From: Aquimarina aggregata
Lineage (GTDB): Bacteria; Bacteroidota; Bacteroidia; Flavobacteriales; Flavobacteriaceae
Assembly (NCBI RefSeq): GCF_001632745.1
Contig: NZ_LQRT01000002.1
Location: 248,001-312,000, forward strand
Reading direction: 5' to 3'
DNA: 64,000 nucleotides
Of this stretch, positions 35,201-42,439 are shown one piece after another. Each line of letters begins with the position of its first letter. Within the stretch, counting starts at the first letter, position 1. Position numbers and translations under genes: made by a program. The notes under the pieces were generated by a model, which worked only from the letters and a program-made list of their open reading frames with translations, was not told where the DNA came from and made no database searches.

Positions 35201-37652
35201 TTTGTACCCATACTTTCATCCATTCATTTAAACTTCCGGTTTTAGCACCTCCTTTAGTTCCATAAAAATCAGTTCCGTTTACTTTTAACCAAGAGTCGTT
35301 TGCCCCGTCAAAAGTTGTTGAATTGAAACCGTACCCTGTACGCCAAATAAATTGATAAGTACCGGGAGTATTTATTTTGATATTATACTTTAATACTCCA
35401 TCAGGAAGTGGGTCAACAAATTGACGATCTGGACCATCATATTGCATGTAACCATTACCTAATGGCTGATTTCCTCCAGTTGTCTTTTTTGACCAAAGTG
35501 AGTTTGTTGGGAAATCAAGTGATTCAGTTTCAATTACCAAATATCCATCATTTTCTACCCAAGCACCTGATACTACTGGTGCAGGAGTAACAGTAACAGT
35601 AGAAGTATCTGTAAAACCACCGTCTACAGTAGTCACTGTTATTGTTGCAGTACCTTCTGCTATAGCTGTCACAACTCCATTAGCATTTACTGTTGCTACT
35701 GCTGTATTATTAGAGCTCCATGTTACGTCTCTATTGGCAGCAGATGAAGGACTTACTGTAGCTGTTAAGTTTGATGTTCTTCCTACATTAATAGATACAG
35801 ATGCTTGTGTTATACTTACACCAGAAACAGGATCTGTTCCATTTTGTCTTACTAAGGCTATCCAATCAGAGTTAGCCGAATTTGGAGGGTTACCAATACT
35901 TCTGTTACCACCTCCTGAAACTCGTGTTACATTACCATTTAATAATGCTCCACCACTACGTGGATTGAACCATTGCACAGAAAAATCTCCTGATTGTCCA
36001 TTTAAGTTCAAGTTTGTAGAACCTCCATTTTCTAAATAAATTACATACGTTCTTCCTGCTTCTGCTAAACAATTTGCAGAACCAGATACTAGATTATCAT
36101 TATTAGAGGTTTTCCAAAATTCAATATTATTATTCTGGAAAAAATCTATTACGGCATAACGTGACCAAGTAAATAATGTATTAAAACGGTTGAAGTTTTC
36201 CGTTTTAAAATCACCTTGTCCACCGCCATACCACATTACACCAGGTCCACCGGCTATCATAGTTTTCCAAAGAATACGGGTTCTAGCTTCTGTTTTAACA
36301 GCACTACTCGAAATGTTTTGTGACGTAAAAATTCCTGTTCCTCCAGGATTTTGCTCATCTGAAGCAACTACCCAAGGAGTTCCATTATTTTTAGAATTGT
36401 TAATCCAAGTTAATATTCCATCAGGTCCATTGTAAGCAGATGCATAATTACTTTTGCTAGAACTTTGAATAGAAGCTCCTGTTAATTTAGCATTTAGATT
36501 TAACCAAGTTGTGTACTTGTTATGCTCATCAGGATAGGTATGAATCACACGATGATTTTGCCAAGGATCATTAGCGGCCATAAAATCAATACGTTCTATA
36601 GCACTTGCAGGGGTTCCACGATATTCTTCAGAGAAGTTCCATTCTACTGCTAAATGATGACCAAAACGAGCGATCATTTCACGGTAGTATGTTTTTATTT
36701 GATTACTATTTAAGGCATCCCAATTTTCATTTTCGGCTAATTTTAAGTGTAATAATAATCCATTGTGCTCAGCATGATTTAAAACAATTTCCCATTGTTC
36801 TAACTTAGATACATCGTAAACAAATTTAGCATTGGCAGTTGTCCATGGATATACATTTTTATCGTCACCCCCAAAAAGACTCATAGAAACAGAGTTCATT
36901 CGTTGATTTTTAAGGTAATTTAAGGCGCCAATAATGTTTTTACCTTTTCCACCATCCCAAGTAGGGTCAGTGTTGTTGTAATCTGATGCATGTGGATTAA
37001 ATTGGTGTTCAGGAGTAAATCCAGAGTTTATATTCCCTGCAACGTCGGCATCAAAATCGTTATAGTTTAAGAAGTTTTCAGGAGAATCTGGACCTAGCTT
37101 CAGATAATACTCTCCAGTTTCAGAAAATTGAAGATAACGACGCTCACTATCTGTACCAGTAGTTTTATACACTAAACGGCCTTTTGCTCTTAAATCTGGA
37201 GCTGTTTTGTTAGAAGCGACAATCCCATTAATAGCTCCTGTTAAATTATGTACAGGAGAAGGTAAATTATTAACAGATGCTATTGCAACGTTATTTCCTG
37301 TATAATAAAGTACTCTATAACTCCAGTTTCCTATTTCATTAGGTCTTAAGAATGCTCTATATACCTTACCTTGTTTAGCATTTGAGTTAGCAGCGTTACC
37401 ATCTGCAGCAAAATAACCAGGTACTCTAATAGTCGTTCCGCTTGGACTGGTAAAGATAACATCCATCCTTGTGTTTCTAAATGTACCTTCAGATTCTGAT
37501 AAATTACCACCGGGTAGTGTTAGAGAAACGGCCACTTTATGCCATTTTTGAAGTGTTCCGCTGACATTTACGGATTGAGCATGCCCCATATAGGACATGA
37601 CCATTATCATCATTATAGCCCATAATGATGATAGGGTTTTTCTTTTTTTCAT
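32226..37652 (-). CDS. Secreted multi-modular glycosidase-like protein with T9SS domain (1808 aa)
   Basis: Signal peptide to ~26 (SYMGHAQ). DUF5060-like domain at ~28-115. A TIM-barrel-like region at ~165-515 carries AVEWNFSEEY (Glu337 or Glu342) and VVASDEQNPGG (Glu433), placed like acid/base and nucleophile of retaining glycosidases such as the DUF4038/GH140 kind. A collagen-binding-like C-domain (PF12904 type) follows at ~530-600. Then three Big_2 Ig-like domains (~610-690, ~905-985, ~1235-1320), a beta-sandwich at ~700-890, a malectin-like module, two fibronectin-III-like modules, a CBM6-like module (GTIEVENFDAKSG), a CBM96/DNRLRE-like module (VDDAYIQASNN), and a T9SS type A domain (AFPNPVHNVLNL...KILKD). 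Likely acts on an extracellular polysaccharide. Enzyme activity is inferred. A shared upstream motif ties it to the gene at 38315-39904. Confidence 0.85.
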   Translation of the reverse strand: MKKRKTLSSLWAIMMIMVMSYMGHAQSVNVSGTLQKWHKVAVSLTLPGGNLSESEGTFRNTRMDVIFTSPSGTTIRVPGYFAADGNAANSNAKQGKVYRAFLRPNEIGNWSYRVLYYTGNNVAIASVNNLPSPVHNLTGAINGIVASNKTAPDLRAKGRLVYKTTGTDSERRYLQFSETGEYYLKLGPDSPENFLNYNDFDADVAGNINSGFTPEHQFNPHASDYNNTDPTWDGGKGKNIIGALNYLKNQRMNSVSMSLFGGDDKNVYPWTTANAKFVYDVSKLEQWEIVLNHAEHNGLLLHLKLAENENWDALNSNQIKTYYREMIARFGHHLAVEWNFSEEYRGTPASAIERIDFMAANDPWQNHRVIHTYPDEHNKYTTWLNLNAKLTGASIQSSSKSNYASAYNGPDGILTWINNSKNNGTPWVVASDEQNPGGTGIFTSQNISSSAVKTEARTRILWKTMIAGGPGVMWYGGGQGDFKTENFNRFNTLFTWSRYAVIDFFQNNNIEFWKTSNNDNLVSGSANCLAEAGRTYVIYLENGGSTNLNLNGQSGDFSVQWFNPRSGGALLNGNVTRVSGGGNRSIGNPPNSANSDWIALVRQNGTDPVSGVSITQASVSINVGRTSNLTATVSPSSAANRDVTWSSNNTAVATVNANGVVTAIAEGTATITVTTVDGGFTDTSTVTVTPAPVVSGAWVENDGYLVIETESLDFPTNSLWSKKTTGGNQPLGNGYMQYDGPDRQFVDPLPDGVLKYNIKINTPGTYQFIWRTGYGFNSTTFDGANDSWLKVNGTDFYGTKGGAKTGSLNEWMKVWVQKDAFVNECTGEHAGVNGLTIFADFDTPGYYSIEVAGRSKGHVIDRLFMFQDGKRPIALNNSTPESPREGNTNPIAVTGVSVSPATVSINAGQTSALTPNFTPSNATNRAVTWESNNPSIATVNTSGVVTGVAAGSAIITATTADGGFTATSTITVGGGSSCSNVTLGAVSDFSNFELPGFAPGYVDNVRNALAIDASQYKDQFAAATTSFSGEAGTYDVVINTLAELDGESTYRVFIDEVLIGTFQNPTTTVDYSPASQTFSGITVANEAVLRVEFNSNSNGQVPEGGGFAFSRGRWTSLEFKCTDSTTPTVDCSAAPTGLAVSSVTDTSVTLSFDNTATDTRTFELRAFPEGGFTGNINTGGVGFAAAAAGSSSVTMTGLVAGTAYDFVFRALCPGGTPGTSPLAPTVVGTTSGGTTTIAVTGVNVSPATVTIDVAQTSTLTATVAPVNATNKNVTWSSSNTSIATVSAAGIVTGVAAGTATITATTADGGFTATSSVTVNTVSTPNTFAIPGTIEVENFDAKSGDVKAENTPGTNGGQNLGFIKNNNYTEYDIDVATTGTYTLTAFTSSNGVGGNIVASVKGTDLGTVAVPVNNDWHNYSTPITTEIQLTEGTQRLRLTYTGTAGFLFNFERAEFTLNATTPTADCSAPPANLTVSSTTNTSATIAFDNTSNDTRIIEVRAFNEGTFNGALSGAVSFASGNNGATSVTINGLTAGTTYDFVVRSLCGPGGNGPSATATVSGKTTGGNTSTPVTVDLNPVDDAYIQASNNSTINNNVLYVDGTNRVSYLKFDVSAISGTIASASLKLTGSTDSGNGVIDVNLGTNSNWTETNLTSANAPGKGVALGNVNGPFSKDTVKDIALTGVTKNGNFLTLIVSQANGADANFSSSEAATGKPVLTITYNSTTGAKDELNANLIKAFPNPVHNVLNLSGLSEKSLITIIDLRGQTILKERTSASKNAQLDVSQLPKGMYFVQVQNGTSNFNLKILKD

Positions 37653-37797
37653 GATTTGTGTTTGTTGAGTTAAAAGTTTTAGTTAATGAGTTTTTTTTTG
37701 CTTTTGAGTTTAGTTATGCTCTAAAGCAAGCGTAAATATATACTAGTACAAAAGGAAAGGAGAACTATACTAAGTAAAAATCAATGACATATGATTT

Positions 37798-37833
37798 TGT
37801 ATACCATTTGTACTCTATGTACCCCAAATGTAC
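37798..37833. promoter_or_regulatory. Shared GTAC-rich upstream motif, copy A
   Basis: Bases 37798-37822 equal bases 40028-40052 at 24 of 25 positions (core TATACCATTTGTACTC, then ATGTAC). GTAC occurs at 37810, 37819 and 37830, spaced 9-11 bp, about one helical turn. It ends ~146 bases before the ATG at 37652 and ~64 bases from the weak -7 box. Candidate activator-binding site. Confidence 0.65.
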
Positions 37834-38266
37834 CCTAGTTTGTTTAAGAATAGAAATAGTGTTAATTCCTTTTTGAAGCCTAAAATATTTGAAAAATGTA
37901 TTAATATTATATTAGGTAAAGAATAAGAAACACCCTGATATCATTATGAAGTTGGCTTATTTATGTTACCAAACAAAAAACCAAAAAGACTATTAGAATA
38001 CTAATGGTAGTTAAAACATGAGTTATTGTTATAAGGGTATCCTAAATCGAAAATTTGGATTGCAACAAATGGTTTTAGGGGCTTGTAATTAGAACAATAA
38101 ACAAGAAAAAATGATTATAATTTTGAATTTTATCGAACCTTTTAGAACTAAAATTTATGTTATTATGCCCCTTCTTTTTTAGTACAATAATTATAAGTAA
38201 TGATTAGAAAAATGAGGTTAAATGATATTAATTCTCTTTTTTTTTGATTGAAAGAAACTAATAAAA

Positions 38267-38294
38267 AAACGCCATGTATTAATACATGGCGTTT
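38267..38294 (-). terminator. Terminator of the nucleoside-hydrolase-like gene
   Basis: AAACGCCATGTATT and AATACATGGCGTTT form an uninterrupted 28-base palindrome (38267-38294) preceded by an A run, giving a T run on the minus strand. It lies 20 bases past the stop at 38315. Confidence 0.88.
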
Positions 38295-38314
38295 CTAAAT
38301 ATTTAAACGACGAT

Positions 38315-39904
38315 TTATCTTTTAATAAATCTAATAGTCTTATTTTCAATAGTATTTTTTACAGTTAGTAAATACATACCTTTTTGAAGATGAGATATAT
38401 CAAACTTCATGTTTTTTCCTGTGGTAGTTTCCTGTATTACTGTTCTTCCAGAAATATCTTTAATAGATACATTACTTTCTATATCTGCGCCTAGTACCTG
38501 TAGTTCATTTGTTGCAGGATTAGGATATATAGTTAAATTTAATTTATTAGACTCTATAGTGTTACTTTTAGAACCTACGGCATCAAATTTCCATTGGGTA
38601 TAGTTACCAGAATATGTTGTTGGACGTTGTACCATAGGACTATTATTAGCATCAGTACTAGGTCTAAAGTAGTGATTCGTTTGTCTATTTTGTAAGTAAA
38701 AATATCCATTAGAAGAGTTTACTTTTTTCCATTGTGTATAGTTACCACCATAACTAGTAGGTCTTTGTTCAAGAGCAGAACCATCATTATTACCTACTGG
38801 TCTAAAGTATTTACCAGTTTCTACATTTTTTAAGTAAAAATAACCATTAGAAGTATTTACTTGTTCCCATTTTACTATATTACTTGTAGTATTTGACGAA
38901 ACTTGGATCAATGTAACTGCATCTGAATTATTCTGAGGCTGTAATTTTTTCCCCGTTTGACGGTTTACTATAAAAAATTGCTGATTTGGATTAGGATCTG
39001 GATCCGGATCTGGATTGTTTCCTGTAGTATTCATTACGTACCTAGACCAAAATTTGGCATGAGTATCTGCTTTTGTACCTATTTCAAAAATCCACCAATT
39101 TTCAACACAATCAGAATAGTCAACACCATCTGTGAAGAAGAATGACCAGTCATGAGGAAATCCATTAGGAAAATAATTGTTAAAAATACGATCAGCTTCT
39201 GTCCATAGTCTTTTGGCTACACTATTAGGGGAGTTTTTAGCTTGATCAACAAATGAATTGCTTCGATTTCGATACATAGGTGTTGACCATGGTCCATGAT
39301 CTCCCCATCCGTCATTCCAACCTGCATTTCCATCATCAAGAAGAAAGTATCTTGTGTTTGCTTTTACATTTCTGAGTTTGGATTGATTTGCTTTACCTTC
39401 ATTAAAACCATCATCATGTTGAACTAAAATCACATTGTTTTTAGTTGTTGTAGAACTGATGCCGTTATTGGCGTTAATTAAAGGCATTAACCAATCTGCT
39501 GTTACATCTGATTGACCTCCTTCTTGTACCCAAACTTTCCCACCATTTTTGAGGATAGGTGTTACTTTATTGGTTATGGCTGCTATGGCTGCAGACCTGT
39601 TATTATGTGCATCGGTCCAGTTGTTTCCAAAAGCCATATTGAAAAGTGAATTTGATTGAAGGTATCTTCCACCTTGATTACCATAAGCACCAGCAACGGC
39701 AAAATAATTTACATTACTTAAATCTTGGTGTGCAAGCATACTACCAAGAGCTGCTACTGCATGAATATCATCTGGATCAGGTCTAATGTCAAAACAAGCG
39801 ATCAAAATATCTTTGTTTTTATTAAAACTAGGACGTTGTGCAAAGGCACTAGAAAATGTGATCAAAAAGATCATCTTTAGAAAAATAAGAGTTTTAAATT
39901 TCAT
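38315..39904 (-). CDS. Secreted nucleoside-hydrolase-like/beta-trefoil lectin protein with T9SS domain
   Basis: 529 residues. Signal peptide to ~22 (FSSAFAQ). Residues ~30-300 start ILIACFDIRPDPDDIHAVAALG, where the Asp-rich turn and following helix recall the calcium site of nucleoside hydrolases (DxDxGxDD) and DUF1593-type domains, but the order of Asp residues differs. A DPDPDPNPN linker follows at ~296-305. Then a beta-trefoil of three ~45-residue repeats (FYLKNVETGKYFRP, FYLQNRQTNHYFRP, with KWEQV, QWKKV and QWKFD ends), as in RICIN-type carbohydrate-binding domains, and a T9SS type A domain (IYPNPATNELQV...FIKR). I do not recognise the exact family. Likely an exported sugar-binding hydrolase. 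Confidence 0.8.
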   Translation of the reverse strand: MKFKTLIFLKMIFLITFSSAFAQRPSFNKNKDILIACFDIRPDPDDIHAVAALGSMLAHQDLSNVNYFAVAGAYGNQGGRYLQSNSLFNMAFGNNWTDAHNNRSAAIAAITNKVTPILKNGGKVWVQEGGQSDVTADWLMPLINANNGISSTTTKNNVILVQHDDGFNEGKANQSKLRNVKANTRYFLLDDGNAGWNDGWGDHGPWSTPMYRNRSNSFVDQAKNSPNSVAKRLWTEADRIFNNYFPNGFPHDWSFFFTDGVDYSDCVENWWIFEIGTKADTHAKFWSRYVMNTTGNNPDPDPDPNPNQQFFIVNRQTGKKLQPQNNSDAVTLIQVSSNTTSNIVKWEQVNTSNGYFYLKNVETGKYFRPVGNNDGSALEQRPTSYGGNYTQWKKVNSSNGYFYLQNRQTNHYFRPSTDANNSPMVQRPTTYSGNYTQWKFDAVGSKSNTIESNKLNLTIYPNPATNELQVLGADIESNVSIKDISGRTVIQETTTGKNMKFDISHLQKGMYLLTVKNTIENKTIRFIKR

Positions 39905-39960
39905 GATTTGTGTTTTTAAGAGTTAATTTAATTGAGTAGTTATTACCTCGAAAGGTGTTG

Positions 39961-39968
39961 CAAATGTA
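39961..39968 (-). promoter_or_regulatory. Candidate -7 element (TACATTTG) of the lectin-type gene
   Basis: Minus-strand bases 39968-39961 read TACATTTG, a full TAnnTTTG match, 56 bases before the ATG. The shared motif begins 60 bases further upstream. Confidence 0.45.
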
Positions 39969-40027
39969 TTATTACATGAAGTGTAATTGCAATAAGATGT
40001 TATGCAAAAAGAAGAGTAGGTGCTTTA

Positions 40028-40052
40028 TGTATACCATTTGTACTCCATGTAC
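40028..40052. promoter_or_regulatory. Shared GTAC-rich upstream motif, copy B
   Basis: 24 of 25 bases identical to 37798-37822; GTAC at 40040 and 40049, with TGTA again near 40058. It lies 124-148 bases before the ATG at 39904. Outside the motif the two upstream regions are not alike, so this is selected or recently shared sequence. Confidence 0.65.
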
Positions 40053-40214
40053 TCTTTGTGTATTCCTAAATTAGAGCTTTTAAAATGGATATAAATCGCT
40101 TTTCACGAATTGATATTGGCAATTTACATTGAGCGGATTGTAAATTATTTACAAATATTTATTGTAGGGTTTATTCAAGAAAAGGGGAGTAGTACCTGTA
40201 AAAAACAGGTTTGA

Positions 40215-40964
40215 TTAGATAATCCTTTTGATTACTCTTAATTGGTGTGTATGCGTACGTCTTTCTGCATTATAAATACCTGTATGATCTATACGATCCA
40301 CACGCACTTTACCATGCGCGTGGATAATATAGTTATCTTTCATTATAATACCTACATGAATAATAGCACCTTCTTCGTTATCGAAAAATGCAAGATCTCC
40401 AGCTTCACTTTCTTCAATAAAACTTAAAGGTTCTCCTTGAGTTGCTTGTTGAGACGCATCTCTTAATAATTTATATCCATTAAGTTTGTAAACCATTTGA
40501 GTGAAACCGCTACAATCAATACCAAAATTTGTTTTACCTCCCCAAAGATAGGGAGTGTTTAAGTATAAAAACGCAGTTTCGACAATCTGATCTTTAGTCC
40601 GTTTTTCTGTAATTCTAAGCCCTTCATATTGGTGTTCTAAAAAATCCAAACTACCTAAAGATACTCCTAAAGGTACGGGCATTAATTGATTTTTTGCGCA
40701 ACTAATAAACTCTACTAAATCCCCTGCCAAATCTTGATGTTGGGTATCAAAATTTTTATAATCGGTTTCAGAAATTTCCAAATACTGTTTATTATCAATC
40801 CAACCTTCATATTTATCAAAGGCCAGACGAATTTTACTCCATTTTTTTCGTTGTTCTATTACTTTAAAATGGTCACCATATAATACTTGAGAAACCATTT
40901 CACTGGTGTCTTTTGGTTCAAAGCGTAATGGGACAATACTCAGATTACAAATACCGTATTGCAT
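40215..40964 (-). CDS. C40 family peptidase (NlpC/P60) with SH3 domain
   Basis: 249 residues. N-terminal SH3b-like domain (~1-65, with SEMVSQVLYGDHFKVI and WIDNKQYLEI) and C-terminal NlpC/P60 domain (~120-249) with catalytic Cys151 in FGIDCSGFTQ and His203 in AIIHVGI, plus a His near 215. It cuts peptide cross-bridges of peptidoglycan (gamma-D-Glu to diamino acid). No signal peptide is visible at this start, so either recycling in the cytoplasm or a missed export signal. Single gene downstream of the thiolase gene by 61 bases. Confidence 0.9.
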   Translation of the reverse strand: MQYGICNLSIVPLRFEPKDTSEMVSQVLYGDHFKVIEQRKKWSKIRLAFDKYEGWIDNKQYLEISETDYKNFDTQHQDLAGDLVEFISCAKNQLMPVPLGVSLGSLDFLEHQYEGLRITEKRTKDQIVETAFLYLNTPYLWGGKTNFGIDCSGFTQMVYKLNGYKLLRDASQQATQGEPLSFIEESEAGDLAFFDNEEGAIIHVGIIMKDNYIIHAHGKVRVDRIDHTGIYNAERRTHTHQLRVIKRII

Positions 40965-41025
40965 GAATTTTATATAGAAAATTTAAACGAAGTTTCGCTG
41001 ATATTAAATATTGATTTTAGTACAG

Positions 41026-42204
41026 TTAAACACGTTCTACAATCATTGCAGAAGCACCACCACCGCCATTACATATTGCAGCGGCACCTATTTTAGCATT
41101 ATTTTGTTCTAGAACGTTCATTAATGTAATTAATATTCTTACACCCGAACAACCTAACGGGTGTCCTAAAGATACAGCACCACCATTTACGTTGGTATTT
41201 TTATCTGTAAGGCCTAATATTTTCATATTTGCTAAACCTACAACAGAAAATGCTTCATTAAATTCAAAGAAATCTACATCTTCTAAAGCTATATTTGCCT
41301 TATCAATAGCTTTTGGTAAAGCTTTCGCAGGTGCAGTTGTAAACCATTTAGGTTCGTGAGCAGCATCGGCATAACTTTTGATTTTTACAAGAGGTTTTAA
41401 ACCTAATTCTTTAGCTTTTTCTGCACTCATTACAACTACTGCGCCTGCTCCATCATTAATAGTCGAAGCATTTGCGGCTGTAACAGTACCATCTTTACTA
41501 AAGGCAGGACGCAAAGCTGGTATTTTTTCCATTTTCACGTTTTTGAATTCTTCATCTTCAGTTACCAGTATAGGTTCGCCTCTACGTTGAGGAACAGCAA
41601 CTGGTACAACTTCATTAGCAAATTTACCTTCTGCCCAAGCTTTAGCAGACCTTTCGTATGATTGTATTGCATAAGCATCTTGATCTTCTCTGCTAAATTC
41701 ATATTCATTAGCACATAAGTCGGCACATACTCCCATTGCATTATTATCATAAGCATCTACTAATCCATCTCTTTGCATGCCATCTTCAAAAGTTTGAGGT
41801 CCAAATTTATGACCTGTTCTAAGTCTAACATAATGAGGAATTAAGCTCATATTTTCCATACCACCGGCTACAATAATATCGGCATCCCCCAAGGCAATAG
41901 CTTGGGCAGCATGCATAACGGCTTTCATACCACTGGCACAGACTTTATTAACAGTAGTACAAGGCACCGTATCGCTTATTCCAGCAGCTAAAGCAGCTTG
42001 TCTGGCAGGTGCTTGACCATTCCCAGCTTGAACTACATTACCCATAAACACTTCTTGAACTAACGATGGATCAAGATTTATTTTATCTAATGCACCTTTA
42101 ATTGCAGTAGCACCTAGTTGGGTTGCAGGAACAGTGGATAAACTTCCTAAAAAGCTTCCTATAGGTGTTCTTGCAGCAGAAACAATTACAACTTCTTTAC
42201 TCAT
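41026..42204 (-). CDS. Acetyl-CoA C-acetyltransferase (thiolase)
   Basis: About 392 residues from the ATG at 42204; an ATG 30 codons earlier adds a stretch that is not thiolase-like. Catalytic motifs: Cys in [11 protein letters not shown] (~88), [22 protein letters not shown] with His (~350) and [11 protein letters not shown] with the second Cys (~380). It condenses or splits acetyl-CoA units: ketone-body, beta-oxidation or branched amino-acid use. No other fatty-acid genes are nearby. Complete and of normal length. Confidence 0.94.
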   Translation of the reverse strand: MSKEVVIVSAARTPIGSFLGSLSTVPATQLGATAIKGALDKINLDPSLVQEVFMGNVVQAGNGQAPARQAALAAGISDTVPCTTVNKVCASGMKAVMHAAQAIALGDADIIVAGGMENMSLIPHYVRLRTGHKFGPQTFEDGMQRDGLVDAYDNNAMGVCADLCANEYEFSREDQDAYAIQSYERSAKAWAEGKFANEVVPVAVPQRRGEPILVTEDEEFKNVKMEKIPALRPAFSKDGTVTAANASTINDGAGAVVVMSAEKAKELGLKPLVKIKSYADAAHEPKWFTTAPAKALPKAIDKANIALEDVDFFEFNEAFSVVGLANMKILGLTDKNTNVNGGAVSLGHPLGCSGVRILITLMNVLEQNNAKIGAAAICNGGGGASAMIVERV

Positions 42205-42410
42205 TATATTTTTTTTAGATATGTGTATTATTTGTTGCGAATTTAAGGATTTTTTGCAGGATAAACATAAGAAAGTGCAAAGTAGAATCCGCAAACTTTT
42301 ATTTTATAGTTGTCGAGTTACTTTTCAATAAATTACGATTTTAAAAGCTATTTTTGACTTGTTATTTTGTTTGTTACTTTCTTAACGATATACATCTAAC
42401 TTTGATTTAG

Positions 42411-42418
42411 TACTTTTG
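42411..42418 (+). promoter_or_regulatory. Candidate -7 element (TACTTTTG) of the 7TM-HD gene
   Basis: TACTTTTG fits TAnnTTTG and lies 22 bases before the GTG at 42440; a second box (TAACTTTG) lies at 42397-42404, with TTTG at 42370-42373. Either may be used. Confidence 0.4.
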
Positions 42419-42439
42419 AGTAATTAATTGATTCAATTT

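Larger units (their letters stand above)
37653..38314. other. 662-base gene-free region between the two secreted-protein genes
   Basis: It contains, from left: a leader for the 1808-residue protein gene, a weak -7 box (TACGCTTG on the minus strand, 37734-37727), the 25-base motif at 37798-37822 with a further GTAC at 37830, and the terminator of the upstream gene at 38267-38294. The ~400 bases between show no coding signal on either strand. Confidence 0.65.
39905..40214. other. 310-base gene-free region upstream of the lectin-type gene
   Basis: Holds the promoter of the gene at 38315-39904: leader identical over 12 bases to that of the 1808-residue protein gene, -7 box at 39961-39968, shared motif at 40028-40052. 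At its right end a 6-bp stem (ACCTGT 40194-40199, ACAGGT 40205-40210) may be a weak terminator for the NlpC gene, but no T tract follows. Confidence 0.6.

Noticed and set aside
38994..39020. Short tandem repeat GGATCTGGATCC-like
   Set aside because: It encodes the DPDPDPNPN linker of the lectin-type protein; ordinary linker, not CRISPR or a regulatory repeat.
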